From contig JAJFJV010000026.1 in assembly GCA_021773635.1 (NCBI GenBank), positions 1 through 64,000 on the forward strand: 64,000 nt of DNA, given 5' to 3'. Of the stretch, positions 8,770 to 19,002 are shown piece after piece. The notes below the pieces were generated by a model that was not told the origin of the DNA, did no database searches, and saw only the letters and a list, made by a program, of their open reading frames with translations. The translations under genes were made by a program, and so were the position numbers. This stretch comes from Gammaproteobacteria bacterium. Lineage in GTDB: Bacteria; Pseudomonadota; Gammaproteobacteria; HK1. Each line of letters begins with the position of its first letter. The first letter of the stretch is position 1.

Positions 8770-11342
8770 TCCGGGTCTTTGCGGGTCTTCTCGGATAGTT
8801 GCCCGTCTCCCGGGCTGACATCCGGTACGCGATTAGGGGTTTTTTGAGGCGCGGCTGCCACTGGTTTTGCCGCTGGGCCCGAGGCTTTTATTGGTGTTTC
8901 GACGGTCGCTTTCACTGGAGTAGCCTGGACCGGTGTCTCGGGGATTTTTTTAGCCGTGGGCGCCTTCTCAGGGCTCGTTTTTTCGCCACTTCCAGCACTT
9001 TTATCCACCGTTCTCCGCCTTGACGGGACATCGGCTTTCGCCTTTTCTGTCTGCGACCTCGATGGCTCGGCAGGTGTCTTGGATGCAGGTTGGGCTGCCA
9101 CCTTTTGTGCCGACTCTGATGCCTTGGGTGCAGCTGGTTGTTCGTTTACGCGAGATGCGGATTTTTCCTCACTGGCAGCTGGAGTCTTGGTGTCTCCCCC
9201 CGATTCGTTGGCCTTGCTGTCTTGTTGATTTTCTGCCGCCGCGGTTCCGGGCTGACGTCCACGTCCACGTCCACGGCCGCGACCGCCTCGTCGGCGCCCC
9301 CGGCGAGGAGCCGTGCCAGATTGTTCCTGCCCGGCCTGCTGAGCGTTCCCCTCCGGTTTCGTCCTTGTTTCCTTACTGGCTTGCGGTTCGTTTGCCTCTG
9401 CCGCCGGTGTTTGTTTCGGGCTGCGTGCCCCTTCTCCGGCAGCCTTGCGGGTACGCCGGTCATCCGGGCGACGTCTGTTTGCACCACCTCGGCGCCCACT
9501 GCCCCGGCGGCGATTGCTTGCCGGGCGTGCTGTCTGCTGCTGTGCCTGCTGGCGAGCACCTCTACGCGGGGTTTCAGCAGATCTGGCCGGTGCTTTTGCG
9601 CTCTCTTCAGCGGGAGCCTCGGGGGTCTGTTCCTCGCTGGAATCCTTGTCGTTGCTGAACAGGTTCGATAGAAATTTCTTGATAAGGCCGGTTTCTTCTT
9701 TCTCGCCTGTTGTGGTCGTGGTAACAGGTGTTTGCCGCACGACACCCTTTACCGCTGGTTCCGGTGTGTGTGCCTGAGGCTTGTCGGCCAGTAATTCCAG
9801 TTCAGCCTCCGGGGCAGTCCCGCTCAGTTTATAACTGGGCTGTGTCTGGGCCTCGTGTTGGCTGTCATTGTCCCGAACGCGTTCTACGATGTAATTCGGG
9901 GATTCAAGGGCAGGATCGGGTACCAGGACGACATGTATCCCCTGGCGTTGTTCCAACTCGTGGATACTTTCCCGCTTTTCATTAAGCAAAAAGGTGCCAA
10001 CGTTAAGGGGCACCTTGACCATGATTTTCCCGGTTTTCTCTTTCAACGCCTCTTCGTCAATAAGGCGAAGGATGGAGAGGGCAAGGGATTCGGCGCTGCG
10101 AATTTGTCCATGGCCGTTGCAGCGCGGGCATACGCTCAGACTCGATTCGCCCAGCGAGGGACGTAATCGTTGTCTGGACATTTCCAGCAGCCCAAAGCGA
10201 GAGATTCGGGCCACCTGTATGCGCGCCCGATCCGGGCGCAGTGCGTCGCGCAGGCGTTGCTCTACTGCGCGCTGGTTACGAGCCGGGCTCATATCGATAA
10301 AGTCGATTACGACGAGTCCACCCAGATCGCGCAAGCGCAGTTGGCGGGCAATTTCGTCGGCTGCCTCAAGATTGGTATTAAGGGCGGTTTCTTCGATATC
10401 TCCGCCCTTGGTTGCCCGCGCCGAGTTGATGTCGATAGATACCAGCGCTTCGGTATGATCGATAACCAGAGAGCCACCGGAGGGCAAGCTGATGGAGTGA
10501 CTAAAGGCTGACTCGATCTGACTTTCGATCTGGTAACGGCTGAAAAGTGGAGTGTTGTCCTGGTAGAACTTGAGCTTGGACAGGTTGTGCGGCATGACGT
10601 GGCGAATGAACTCATTCGCTTCGTTGTACAGGGCTTCATCGTCGATAAGAATCTCACCGATATCCCGCCGAAAATAGTCGCGGATGGCTCGGATAATGAG
10701 ATTGCTTTCCTGATGAATGAGTGCCGGTGGAGATAACTCCTGCGAGGCGGTATCAATGGCGCCCCACAGCTGGAGCAGATAATCCAGGTCCGCCTGGAGT
10801 TCTTCCTCATTCCGGCCTACCCCGGCGGTACGAACGATGAGGCCCATACCCTCGGGGATCTCAAGGTTACTCAGGGTTTCCCGCAGGTTGCTGCGCTCAT
10901 CCCCCTCCACCCGGCGTGAGATACCACCGGCACGTGGATTGTTAGGCATCAGCACGAGGTAGCGCCCGGCCAGGCTGATGAAGGTGGTCAGTGCGGCCCC
11001 CTTGTTGCCGCGTTCTTCCTTGTCCACCTGCACCAGTAGCTTCTGGCCTTCCCGAAGGACATCCTTAATGGATGGGCGACCACCACCAGAAGACTCTTTG
11101 CTTTTCCCGAAGTATTGCCGTGAGACCTCTTTAAACGGCAAAAATCCGTGCCGTTTGGAGCCATAATCGACAAAGGCTGCTTCCAGGCTGGGTTCGATGC
11201 GGGTGATTTTTGCGAGGTAAATGTTGGACTTTTTCTGGCCTCTGGATGGCACCTCGATATCGAGGTTAGAGAGGCGCTGGCCATCGGCAATTGCGACCCG
11301 CAGTTCTTCTGGCTGGGTCGCGTTGATCAGCATTCTTTTCAT
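8766..11342 (-). CDS. rne: Ribonuclease E
   Basis: Endoribonuclease of 858 residues that starts mRNA decay and processes rRNA and tRNA. It has an S1 domain (about 35-125), catalytic aspartates Asp304 (SIDINS) and Asp347 (VIDFIDM), and the Zn-link CPRC at 405-408. The C-terminal 330 residues are low-complexity, rich in Ala/Pro/Lys/Arg, with the RNA-binding arginine tract [15 protein letters not shown]. They form the disordered degradosome scaffold, shorter than in E. coli (1061 residues total). The start has AAGGAG eight bases upstream. A long leader precedes it. Confidence 0.97.
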   Translation of the reverse strand: MKRMLINATQPEELRVAIADGQRLSNLDIEVPSRGQKKSNIYLAKITRIEPSLEAAFVDYGSKRHGFLPFKEVSRQYFGKSKESSGGGRPSIKDVLREGQKLLVQVDKEERGNKGAALTTFISLAGRYLVLMPNNPRAGGISRRVEGDERSNLRETLSNLEIPEGMGLIVRTAGVGRNEEELQADLDYLLQLWGAIDTASQELSPPALIHQESNLIIRAIRDYFRRDIGEILIDDEALYNEANEFIRHVMPHNLSKLKFYQDNTPLFSRYQIESQIESAFSHSISLPSGGSLVIDHTEALVSIDINSARATKGGDIEETALNTNLEAADEIARQLRLRDLGGLVVIDFIDMSPARNQRAVEQRLRDALRPDRARIQVARISRFGLLEMSRQRLRPSLGESSLSVCPRCNGHGQIRSAESLALSILRLIDEEALKEKTGKIMVKVPLNVGTFLLNEKRESIHELEQRQGIHVVLVPDPALESPNYIVERVRDNDSQHEAQTQPSYKLSGTAPEAELELLADKPQAHTPEPAVKGVVRQTPVTTTTTGEKEETGLIKKFLSNLFSNDKDSSEEQTPEAPAEESAKAPARSAETPRRGARQQAQQQTARPASNRRRGSGRRGGANRRRPDDRRTRKAAGEGARSPKQTPAAEANEPQASKETRTKPEGNAQQAGQEQSGTAPRRGRRRGGRGRGRGRGRQPGTAAAENQQDSKANESGGDTKTPAASEEKSASRVNEQPAAPKASESAQKVAAQPASKTPAEPSRSQTEKAKADVPSRRRTVDKSAGSGEKTSPEKAPTAKKIPETPVQATPVKATVETPIKASGPAAKPVAAAPQKTPNRVPDVSPGDGQLSEKTRKDPD

Positions 11343-11831
11343 CTAAATACTCCTTGGCCATGCAAGGGCCCGGGCATTAAATGCAGGCGGGCACAAGCGC
11401 GGCTGGCGGATTTATGCCATGGCAGGAGCAGTGGGAGATAGGCGCATAGCGCCCGGATAGGGGAAAACCGGAACCCAAACAATTGGTTGCCGGAATATAT
11501 GGTGGACAACTCGCCGGCCCTTCAGCAAGTAAAATAAGGCACCGACGTGCCTGCCAAAGCAGGCGTCCCGGGAAATTTTCCCAAGGTTGTTTCACGCGGC
11601 CGAGCCTGCGTGAACGGTCGCGCAGGGCAATCCAACTTGATGGATCCCGCGCAACACCACGGCCCCCTGGCCGTTCAAAACCGCTCGTGCCGTCCGTCGA
11701 CATGACGGATGACATCAAATCTGTTTTTTTCAAGGGCGCATCGACAAGGATGTTCCCCGGCGGCGGCCGATATCGTGCATCGTGCCGCTGACTGTAATTC
11801 TTGCCACAGCGGTTAAGCTCGTTGCTGTGCG
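11343..11831 (-). other. Long rne 5' leader, probable autoregulatory region
   Basis: About 490 bases between the predicted rne promoter and the rne ATG. It can form several hairpins on the minus strand, for example GCCTGC-TTTG-GCAGGC (near 11553-11568) and CCGTC-ATGTC-GACGG (near 11693-11707). E. coli rne has a 361-nt leader through which RNase E degrades its own mRNA; a leader of similar length here suggests the same control, though I could not verify sequence homology. Open frames inside it (for example 11377-11733 minus) look non-coding. Confidence 0.5.
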
Positions 11832-11837
11832 CCGCCG

Positions 11838-11865
11838 ACTATAGCATGGGGGTCGGGCGCATCAA
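11838..11865 (-). promoter_or_regulatory. Predicted rne promoter
   Basis: Minus strand: TTGATG (11865-11860), 16-base spacer, TATAGT (11843-11838), predicted start near 11831. It is the best sigma70-like match in the region between rne and the divergent rluC. Confidence 0.5.
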
Positions 11866-11957
11866 ACTGCTATCATGCGGCCCATGTTAAACCTGTTTTT
11901 CAATACTATGGAATCGCCTGTAGCTTGGGTTGCCCCCTATGTAGGCGGGTGTCCCGC

Positions 11958-12935
11958 ATGAGCCGGGAGCAATCTGGCCTGATTCGCTCGGCGGTTCAGC
12001 TGGTCGAGATCGATAGCCATCATGAAGGGCAGCGAATCGATAATTTTCTCCATTATTGCCTGAAGGATATTCCCAAGACACGGATCTACAGGATCCTTCG
12101 CAAAGGGGAGGTGCGGGTAAATAAAGGGAGAATTCGTCAGGGGTATCGCCTGCAGAAGGGCGATATTGTGCGCATCCCCCCGCTTTCCCGGCGTCCGCTC
12201 CAGGCCCCGCCTCCACGCAACGAAAAGCTGCTACAACGTATTGCCAGCAGAATCCTCCAGGAGGATAAACGCGTGCTGGTACTGAATAAGCCGTCCGGTA
12301 TTGCCGTACACGGGGGAAGTGGTATCAGCCTGGGGGTGATTGAGGCCCTGCGGACATTGCGTGGCGAGGGCGCCTATCTTGAACTGGTTCACCGCCTGGA
12401 CCGGGAAACCTCGGGCTGTCTGGTGATCGCCAAACGGCGGAGTGCTTTACGCTATCTCCATGAGTGTCTGCGGGAGCAGCGGGTGCGCAAATGCTACTTC
12501 GCACTGGTTAAGGGGCGCTGGACTGAGCGTAAGGCAGTCACTGGTGCATTGCAGAAATATGGCACGCGTTCCGGTGAGCGGGTGGTGCGTATGGCGCCCG
12601 ATGGCAAGCCGGCGACGACCCATTTTGAGCCACTGGCAAGTACCGCTGACTATAGTTTGATGCGGGTAAAGCCATTGACTGGTCGAACCCATCAAATTCG
12701 TGTTCATGCGGCTGAGAGCGGACACCCTATTGCCGGGGATTCAAAGTACGGCGATGCGGAATTCAATCGTGAAATGCGCGCTCGGGGTAGCCTGAACAGG
12801 CTCTTTCTCCATGCCGCCAGCCTGGCATATCCCGCGGCTGAAGACGGAAAGACGATCCTTCTGAAAGCTCCGTTGGACGAGGAACTTGGAAACGTGCTGA
12901 AAAAGTTGGGCCTGAGTGCGAGTTACGACTCTTGA
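11958..12935 (+). CDS. rluC: 23S rRNA pseudouridine synthase RluC
   Basis: 325 residues from ATG (MSREQSGLIR). An N-terminal S4 domain (RIDNFLHYCLKDIPKTRIYR, RKGEVRVNKGR) is followed by a pseudouridine synthase domain with the catalytic Asp148 in HRLDR (145-149) and GRTHQIRVH. The match to E. coli RluC is end to end (VLNKPSG.AVHGGSG, LNRLFLHAA), so it should modify 23S positions 955, 2504 and 2580. Divergent from rne, the same arrangement as in E. coli. An upstream ATG at 11925 is possible but adds residues unlike the family. Confidence 0.95.
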   Translation: MSREQSGLIRSAVQLVEIDSHHEGQRIDNFLHYCLKDIPKTRIYRILRKGEVRVNKGRIRQGYRLQKGDIVRIPPLSRRPLQAPPPRNEKLLQRIASRILQEDKRVLVLNKPSGIAVHGGSGISLGVIEALRTLRGEGAYLELVHRLDRETSGCLVIAKRRSALRYLHECLREQRVRKCYFALVKGRWTERKAVTGALQKYGTRSGERVVRMAPDGKPATTHFEPLASTADYSLMRVKPLTGRTHQIRVHAAESGHPIAGDSKYGDAEFNREMRARGSLNRLFLHAASLAYPAAEDGKTILLKAPLDEELGNVLKKLGLSASYDS

Positions 12936-13603
12936 GTAAGGGGCAGCGCCTGCTGGTTTTTGACTGGGATGGGACGCTACTCGATTCCACTGCGGTAATC
13001 GTCGCCGCTGCCCAGGCGGCTACCACGGATCTTGATATTGAGCAGCCATCAGAGGCATGTATCCGCGGAATTATTGGTCTCAATCTGGCGGATGCTATAG
13101 CGAGATTGTTTCCCGCAGAAGATGCCAGTTTTTGTGAGGTTTTCAGGCAAAGCTATCGAGCCCGCTTTGCCGAAATACATCAATGCTCACCAACCAAACT
13201 ATTTCCAGAGGTTCCCTCGGTACTGGGCTCTCTGGTGGATATGGGCTATGTCCTGGCTATCGCTACCGGCAAGGCGCGCAAGGGTTTTGAGCTGGAAGCC
13301 GGGCGTACTGGTGTAGAGAGATATTTTCGCGCGACCCGCTGCGCCGATGAGGCGCCCTCCAAGCCTCACCCGGCGATGCTGCTACAGCTTATGGAAGAGC
13401 TGGATATGGAGGCCGAACAGACGGTAATGGTAGGGGATACGGACTACGACCTTGAAATGGCTGAACGGGCAGGAGTTGCGGCGGTGGCCGTAAGTTATGG
13501 TGCCCATCCCCGCGACAGGCTGCTGGCACGAGCGCCCGCCACCTGTCTGGAAAGCCTGACTGAACTCCCCACTTGGCTAGAGAGGAAGCATGTTGATGGA
13601 TGA
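12932..13603 (+). CDS. HAD hydrolase, phosphoglycolate-phosphatase-like
   Basis: 223 residues, HAD class I. The nucleophile motif FDWDGTLLDS gives Asp11 and Asp13; motif III is KPHPAMLLQ and motif IV GDTDYDLEMA. The start is TTG overlapping the rluC stop (TTGA). Proteins of this type often follow rluC in gammaproteobacteria and are annotated as phosphoglycolate phosphatase or pyrophosphatase; the real substrate is not known. It overlaps sppA by 14 bases, so rluC, this gene and sppA form one operon. Confidence 0.88.
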   Translation: MSKGQRLLVFDWDGTLLDSTAVIVAAAQAATTDLDIEQPSEACIRGIIGLNLADAIARLFPAEDASFCEVFRQSYRARFAEIHQCSPTKLFPEVPSVLGSLVDMGYVLAIATGKARKGFELEAGRTGVERYFRATRCADEAPSKPHPAMLLQLMEELDMEAEQTVMVGDTDYDLEMAERAGVAAVAVSYGAHPRDRLLARAPATCLESLTELPTWLERKHVDG

Positions 13604-14582
13604 GAGCGATTGGGATCCAACGACTGATGTGAAGACGGATACCACCCCGCGTGAGGATTTGGCCTGGGAACGTAAAGTGCTGGACAAACTGGCCTTTGCA
13701 GCGCTTTCGGAACAGCGGCGTGCACGTCGCTGGGGAATATTTTTCAAGCTGGCCAGCCTCACTTACGTGGGCTTGCTGCTGTGGTTTTACCTCCCTTGGC
13801 AAAGCCTTTCCCCGACCATGGGGGAAAAGCATAGCGCACTGGTAGATATTCGCGGCGTGATCTCGGCGGATAGTGAGGCGAGTGCAGACCACGTGGCTAC
13901 TGGCCTGCGTGCGGCCTTTGAAGATGAACATACCGCCGGCGTAATTCTGCGTATCAATAGCCCGGGGGGGAGCCCGGTCCAGGCCGGCTATATCAACGAC
14001 GAAATCCGGCGACTAAGGAAAAAACACCCGGACATCCCCCTCTATACAGTGATCTCCGATGTGTGTGCTTCCGGTGGCTACTATATAGCCGTAGCGGGCG
14101 ATCGGATCTATGCGGACAAATCCAGTGTTGTGGGCTCCATTGGCGTATTGATGAACGGTTTTGGCTTTGTCGACAGCCTGGAAAAACTCGGCGTTGAACG
14201 GCGCCTGCTAACCGCGGGGAAACACAAGGGGCTGATGGACCCTTTTTCGCCACTTCAGGACGAGGAGCGTACCCACATACAGCGCCTGCTCGATCAGATG
14301 CACGCCCAATTTATCCAAGTGGTGAAAAATGGTCGCGGTGAACGTCTGAAAGGTGGTGAAAAACTCTTCAGTGGCCTCATCTGGAGTGGCGAGGAAAGCG
14401 TGGAGCTGGGGCTGGTGGATGCCCTGGGTAGCGCTGGCTATGTAGCGCGGGAGGTGATCGGGGTGGAGGAAATCGTCGATTTTAGTGCGCGTAAAGGTTA
14501 CCTGGAAAGGATAAGTGAGGGGATCGGTAGCGCGGTAGCGAGCGCCTTGTCAAGCGAGTTGGCCTTCAGTCTGCCGCGTTGA
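13590..14582 (+). CDS. sppA: Signal peptide peptidase SppA-type S49 protease
   Basis: 330 residues, the short S49 form. One membrane anchor is at about 49-70, then the protease domain. The catalytic dyad is visible: Ser161 in CASGGYY and Lys213 in GKHKGLMDP, 52 residues later as in the short SppA enzymes. RINSPGGSP forms the oxyanion region. It degrades leftover signal peptides in the inner membrane. GAGAGGAAG precedes the ATG. Its 3' end overlaps the convergent maf gene by 33 bases. Confidence 0.92.
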   Translation: MLMDESDWDPTTDVKTDTTPREDLAWERKVLDKLAFAALSEQRRARRWGIFFKLASLTYVGLLLWFYLPWQSLSPTMGEKHSALVDIRGVISADSEASADHVATGLRAAFEDEHTAGVILRINSPGGSPVQAGYINDEIRRLRKKHPDIPLYTVISDVCASGGYYIAVAGDRIYADKSSVVGSIGVLMNGFGFVDSLEKLGVERRLLTAGKHKGLMDPFSPLQDEERTHIQRLLDQMHAQFIQVVKNGRGERLKGGEKLFSGLIWSGEESVELGLVDALGSAGYVAREVIGVEEIVDFSARKGYLERISEGIGSAVASALSSELAFSLPR

Positions 14583-15182
14583 TCCACGGCCATTTTCGGA
14601 CGCCAGGACATCAATGCCTGCTTGTTCAAGCATTCCAACCAGGCGAATCAGCGGCAGGCCGATGAGGGCATTAGGGTCTTCGCCCGACAGGCGTGAAAAT
14701 AAGCTGATTCCCAGGCCTTCCGCCTTGAACCCGCCGGCACAATCCAGAGGCCTCTCCCGGCGTACGTAATTTTCAATTTGTGCATCACTCAACGGTCGCA
14801 GGCTGACCCGAAAGGGTACGAGGTCTACCTGTGCCAGACCGCGGCGAGCGTCAAACAGGCATAAGCCGGTGAGAAATTGCACCTCTGTGCCCGCCATTTT
14901 TCTCAGCTGTTCCTCGCAGCGTGCAACCGTTAGCGGTTTTCCGAGGATTTCACCTTTGGCGACGGCCACCTGATCGGAGCCAATAATGAGGCTTTGCGGA
15001 TAATGGCTGGCGCCGGCCCGTGCCTTTGCCTCGGCAAGACGAAGCACCAGTTCCGCCGGAGACTCGCCCTCCCGACGTGCCTCGTCAACCTGCGGTGCGC
15101 AGATATCAAAGGGCAATCCCAAGCGTGCCAGCAGGGAACGGCGATAGCGGGAGGTGGAAGCCAGTACGATGGGGGAATTCAC
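14550..15182 (-). CDS. maf: Maf/YceF nucleotide pyrophosphatase
   Basis: 210 residues from a GTG start. Maf motifs are ASTSRYRRSLLARLG (8-22) and the catalytic SDQVA. Members hydrolyse non-canonical or modified NTPs; the YceF subgroup acts on m7GTP. The position beside yceD-rpmF matches E. coli yceF, favouring that subgroup. It is divergent from yceD across a 73-base promoter region and convergent with sppA. Confidence 0.9.
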   Translation of the reverse strand: MNSPIVLASTSRYRRSLLARLGLPFDICAPQVDEARREGESPAELVLRLAEAKARAGASHYPQSLIIGSDQVAVAKGEILGKPLTVARCEEQLRKMAGTEVQFLTGLCLFDARRGLAQVDLVPFRVSLRPLSDAQIENYVRRERPLDCAGGFKAEGLGISLFSRLSGEDPNALIGLPLIRLVGMLEQAGIDVLASENGRGSTRQTEGQLA

Positions 15183-15217
15183 GGGGTATTGCTCACTCTG
15201 TTTGGGCTACGCTTATT

Positions 15218-15246
15218 TTGACATGGATGGGACACTCAAATAACAT
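15218..15246 (+). promoter_or_regulatory. Strong sigma70 promoter of the yceD-rpmF-plsX-fab operon
   Basis: TTGACA (15218-15223), 17-base spacer, TAACAT (15241-15246). The predicted start is near 15253, only about three bases before the yceD ATG at 15256, so the mRNA would be leaderless or nearly so. Confidence 0.7.
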
Positions 15247-15255
15247 CGCGCGGCT

Positions 15256-15774
15256 ATGGAAAAGCAGCTGGAAGGAGAGATCTCTCCTTTGAAGCTCGCC
15301 CGCACCGGGGCGAGGCTCCGCGGACGAATTGCTTTGGCTCGACTGCCGCGCCTTTTGGCGTGTGTGGAGCGGGGTGGCGAGGGCGTGGAGCTGGCGCTGG
15401 AATTTTCCCGGGATATAGAGGATAGAAGCCTCGTGCAGGGAACGCTCCGGGCGAGTGTTGACTTAATCTGTCAGCGTTGCCTGGAGGTATTTACCCAGCA
15501 ATTAGAAATTGATGTACATCTTGGGTTTGTGACGAGTGACGAAGAGGCGAAGGCCTTGCCCGAGGGTCTGGAGGCCTGCCTGCTGACAGACGGGGTGGTA
15601 ATTCTGGAGACCCTGATCGAGGATGAGCTATTGCTGGGCCTGCCAGATGTTCCGCTGCATCCCCGGGAGGCATGCCCGGCTGGCGATAAATTCAGGCCAC
15701 TGCCTGCGAATGAAAAGGCCTCGGAAGGCAACCCGTTTGCCGTGTTGGGGCAGTTGAAAGGGAAAGTAAACTAA
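15256..15774 (+). CDS. yceD: YceD family 23S rRNA accumulation protein (DUF177)
   Basis: 172 residues. The family signature is complete: LICQRCLEVF with the paired cysteines, EDELLLGLPDVPLHP, and the C-terminal NPFAVLGQLKGK. YceD is needed for normal 23S rRNA levels and always precedes rpmF. First gene of the fatty-acid/phospholipid operon, with a strong promoter directly upstream and no ribosome-binding site visible, which fits a leaderless start. Confidence 0.93.
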   Translation: MEKQLEGEISPLKLARTGARLRGRIALARLPRLLACVERGGEGVELALEFSRDIEDRSLVQGTLRASVDLICQRCLEVFTQQLEIDVHLGFVTSDEEAKALPEGLEACLLTDGVVILETLIEDELLLGLPDVPLHPREACPAGDKFRPLPANEKASEGNPFAVLGQLKGKVN

Positions 15775-15871
15775 CTTTCCGTGTGGGCCGGATGTTAGTC
15801 CGGCGGAGATGTAGATGATTTTTGGGTGGAAGCGCTCTTCTGCCTTTACGATTAGCATGTGAGGAATACAA

Positions 15872-16051
15872 ATGGCAGTTCAAAAGAGCAAAAAGAGCCG
15901 GTCAAGGCGTGATATGCGACGCAGCCACGATACCCTGGGTACACCGACTCTTTCCATCGAACCAAGCACTGGTGAGGCCCACCGCCGTCACCACATTAGC
16001 AGTGATGGTTATTATCGCGGTCGCAAAGTGCTCCCGGGTGCGGACGATTAG
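15872..16051 (+). CDS. rpmF: 50S ribosomal protein L32
   Basis: 59 residues beginning [21 protein letters not shown] and ending [18 protein letters not shown]. This is the zinc-free gammaproteobacterial L32: the [15 protein letters not shown] core is intact and no CxxC pair is present. GAGGAA lies seven bases before the ATG. It sits between yceD and plsX as in most Proteobacteria, linking ribosome and membrane synthesis. Short enough to be missed by automatic calling. Confidence 0.96.
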   Translation: MAVQKSKKSRSRRDMRRSHDTLGTPTLSIEPSTGEAHRRHHISSDGYYRGRKVLPGADD

Positions 16052-16054
16052 GAT

Positions 16055-17077
16055 TTGAGCTACACCATTGCCGTGGATGCCATGGGTGGCGATCACGGCC
16101 CCAGCGTTGTTATTCCGGCCTCCCTGAACGTACTCGCCCGGGAACCGGATCTGTGCCTTATCCTGGTCGGCAACGAGACGCAAATCCTGGCTGAATTGGC
16201 GGCCAACAAAACAGAGCCAGGTGAACGCTTGCGTGTCCACCACGCCTCCCAAAAGGTGGCTATGGATGATTTGCCTTCCCAGGCACTACGCACCAAGAAA
16301 GACTCTTCTATGCGGGTCGCCATCAATCTGGTCAAGGATCAGGTTGCCGGTGCCTGTGTCAGTGCCGGCAATACGGGTGCCTTGATGGCAACGGCCCGTT
16401 TCGTGCTCAAAACTTTGCCCGGTATTAATCGCCCGGCCATCGTTTCGACCCTGCCCGCCATGGTGGGCCATACTCATGTGCTGGACTTGGGAGCCAACGT
16501 GGCGGCGACCGCGGAGCAATTGTTCCAGTTCGCGGTGATGGGATCGGTGCTCACCAGTGCAGTGGACAATATTCCCCGGCCACGAGTGGGACTGCTGAAT
16601 ATTGGCGAGGAGGAAATCAAGGGCAACGAGTGTGTCAAGGACGCGGCCCGTCTGCTGGCCTCCAGCGATCTTCACTACATTGGCTTTGTTGAGGGTGATG
16701 ATATCTACAAGGGAACCGCGGACGTCATTGTTTGTGATGGCTTTGCGGGGAATGTTGCGCTTAAATCCAGTGAAGGCGTGGCACGTATGATTGGCCATTT
16801 CGCCCGCGAGGAATTTGGCCGCAATCCCTTTACCCGTCTGGCTGGTTTGATGGCGGTGCCAGTGCTACGTGCATTACGCAAGAAGTGTGATCCCAGGAAC
16901 TATAATGGCGCCAGTTTTCTGGGTCTCAAGGGCATCGTGGTTAAGAGCCACGGTGGTGCGGATGTCATGTCTTTTGGTAACGCTATCAATGAAGCGATTG
17001 CTGAAATCAAAAAGAATGTACCAGTCCGCATTGATGAACACCTGGCGTCCATGCTGACGAGTCGGGAGGCGATATGA
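16055..17077 (+). CDS. plsX: Phosphate acyltransferase PlsX
   Basis: 340 residues from a TTG start three bases after rpmF (AGGATTTG). The family start [13 protein letters not shown] is clear, with GNTGALMA and [15 protein letters not shown] further on. PlsX converts acyl-ACP to acyl-phosphate for PlsY, the first step of phospholipid synthesis. Its TGA overlaps the fabH ATG, so the two are translationally coupled. Confidence 0.96.
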   Translation: MSYTIAVDAMGGDHGPSVVIPASLNVLAREPDLCLILVGNETQILAELAANKTEPGERLRVHHASQKVAMDDLPSQALRTKKDSSMRVAINLVKDQVAGACVSAGNTGALMATARFVLKTLPGINRPAIVSTLPAMVGHTHVLDLGANVAATAEQLFQFAVMGSVLTSAVDNIPRPRVGLLNIGEEEIKGNECVKDAARLLASSDLHYIGFVEGDDIYKGTADVIVCDGFAGNVALKSSEGVARMIGHFAREEFGRNPFTRLAGLMAVPVLRALRKKCDPRNYNGASFLGLKGIVVKSHGGADVMSFGNAINEAIAEIKKNVPVRIDEHLASMLTSREAI

Positions 17078-18042
17078 GCTACGCCCGGATAGCCGCTACC
17101 GGGTCTTATTTGCCCGAAAAAATCCTCACCAACGCCGAACTTGAGGCGATGGTCGATACCTCCGATGCCTGGATTCAGGAGCGCACGGGTATCCGCGAGC
17201 GCCACATTGCCGCAGAGGGACAAACTACCTGTGACCTGGCAGAACAGGCGTCGCGCAGGGCGCTGGACGCCGCGGGCCTGGAAGCCTCAGAGATTGATCT
17301 TATAATCGTCGGTACTACGACCCCCGATCGCGTCTATCCCTCTACCGCTTGCATGCTACAGGCGCGTCTGGGCATTAAGGGATGTGCCGCCTTTGATTTG
17401 CAGGCGGTATGCACGGGATTTATCTACGCGCTCGGTGTGGCCGAGCAGTTCATCCGCTCTGGCAGTGCCAAAAAGGCCCTTGTTTTAGGTGCAGACACGC
17501 ATTCGCGTTTGGTGGACTGGACGGACCGGGGAACCTGCATACTCTTTGGTGACGGCGCTGGCGCGGTTATTCTGGAGGCCAGCGATGAGCCAGGGATCTA
17601 TTCCACCCATTTGCATGCAGACGGCAGCTACGGGGAATTGTTGCGCGTGAATGGCGGTATTTCCCAGGGCTATGACCAGCTGGTTGCCGGCACGGCGTTT
17701 GTGGAGATGCGAGGATCGGAGGTTTTCAAGGTTGCGGTGCGGACTTTGGGGCGCATCGTGGATGAAACCCTGGCCGCCAACAATATGAGCAAGGAAGAGG
17801 TCGATTGGCTGATTCCTCATCAGGCCAATATTCGCATTATTCAGGCGACGGCAAAAAAAATGGGTATGCCGATGGAGAAGGTGGTACTCACTATCGATCG
17901 TCACGGCAATACCTCAGCCGCCTCGGTTCCGCTGGCATTGGACAGTGCCGTGCGCTCGGGACAAATAAAGCGTGGCGAGACCCTCCTGATGGAGGCCTTT
18001 GGCAGTGGTTTCACCTGGGGCTCTGCTCTGCTTCGTTTCTAA
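17074..18042 (+). CDS. fabH: 3-oxoacyl-ACP synthase III (FabH)
   Basis: 322 residues, normal length. The catalytic triad is visible: Cys113 (AVCTGF), His in PHQANIRI, Asn in HGNTSAAS. FabH condenses acetyl-CoA with malonyl-ACP and starts each fatty acid. Residue pattern and neighbours are typical of FabH rather than a dedicated secondary-metabolite enzyme. Confidence 0.97.
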   Translation: MSYARIAATGSYLPEKILTNAELEAMVDTSDAWIQERTGIRERHIAAEGQTTCDLAEQASRRALDAAGLEASEIDLIIVGTTTPDRVYPSTACMLQARLGIKGCAAFDLQAVCTGFIYALGVAEQFIRSGSAKKALVLGADTHSRLVDWTDRGTCILFGDGAGAVILEASDEPGIYSTHLHADGSYGELLRVNGGISQGYDQLVAGTAFVEMRGSEVFKVAVRTLGRIVDETLAANNMSKEEVDWLIPHQANIRIIQATAKKMGMPMEKVVLTIDRHGNTSAASVPLALDSAVRSGQIKRGETLLMEAFGSGFTWGSALLRF

Positions 18043-18057
18043 TAGGGTTTTCGGTTA

Positions 18058-19002
18058 ATGACGAATCGTTTTGGCGTGATCTTTCCGGGTCAGGGTTCGC
18101 AATCTGTCGGTATGCTGGCGGAGCTGGCACTGAGTTGCTCCGAGATTCGTGAGACTTTCACTGAAGCCGCGGATGTTCTTGGTTATGACCTGTGGGACGT
18201 GGTGCAAACCGACTCTGCGGGCACACTGAATATGACGACGATCACCCAGCCCGCAATGCTCGCAGCGGGGGTTGCTGTATGGCGCTGTTGGCGGGCTCGT
18301 GGTGGTGCTCAGGCTGCCCTCATGGCAGGTCATAGTCTGGGCGAATACAGCGCGCTGGTTTGTGCCGGGGCACTGGATTATCCCACCGCACTGTCTTTGG
18401 TGGAGGCGCGCGCACGCTATATGCAGGAGGCGGTACCAGAGGGGCAGGGGGCGATGGCGGCTATCCTTGGCCTGGATGATGAAGGGGTGCAGGCAGCTTG
18501 TGCCGAGGGTGCCGAAGATGGTGTCGTTTCGGCGGTTAATTTCAACGCGCCAGGACAGGTCGTGATCGCTGGCGACAGCGCGGCGGTTGAGCGAGCTCAG
18601 GCCATCGCACTGGAAAAGGGCGCCAAAAAAGCCATCCCCCTGCCCGTGAGCGTGCCCTCCCATTGCAGTTTGATGGAGCCTGCGGCGCGCCGACTGAAGG
18701 ATAAATTAAAGGCCGCCAACGTGGCCGTACCCACGATCCCGGTTTTGCATAATGTAGATGCCCGTACGAGCCAGAGCGCCGGGGACACACGAAACGCGCT
18801 GGTGGAACAGTTATCAAAACCGGTGCGCTGGGTGGACACCATTCGCGAAATGCAGGCGCAAGGCGTGGATGGATTGATGGAATGTGGACCCGGGCGCGTA
18901 CTCACCGGGTTGAACCGGCGGATCGAGCGTCGTATGCGGATCTTTCCAATTTTTGATTCCACCAGCCTGAATAAGGCACTGGCGGAGCTGGCGGGGAAAT
19001 AA
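18058..19002 (+). CDS. fabD: Malonyl-CoA:ACP transacylase (FabD)
   Basis: 314 residues. FPGQGSQ at 9-15, the nucleophile Ser93 in GHSLGEYSAL and the catalytic His in VPSHCSLM are all present. FabD loads malonyl groups onto ACP for FabH, FabF and FabB. It lies 15 bases after fabH and directly abuts fabG. Confidence 0.97.
   Translation: MTNRFGVIFPGQGSQSVGMLAELALSCSEIRETFTEAADVLGYDLWDVVQTDSAGTLNMTTITQPAMLAAGVAVWRCWRARGGAQAALMAGHSLGEYSALVCAGALDYPTALSLVEARARYMQEAVPEGQGAMAAILGLDDEGVQAACAEGAEDGVVSAVNFNAPGQVVIAGDSAAVERAQAIALEKGAKKAIPLPVSVPSHCSLMEPAARRLKDKLKAANVAVPTIPVLHNVDARTSQSAGDTRNALVEQLSKPVRWVDTIREMQAQGVDGLMECGPGRVLTGLNRRIERRMRIFPIFDSTSLNKALAELAGK

Noticed and set aside
11377-11733. 118-codon minus frame between rne and rluC
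   Set aside because: Lies wholly in the rne leader, has low-complexity composition and no ribosome site; hairpins explain the region better.
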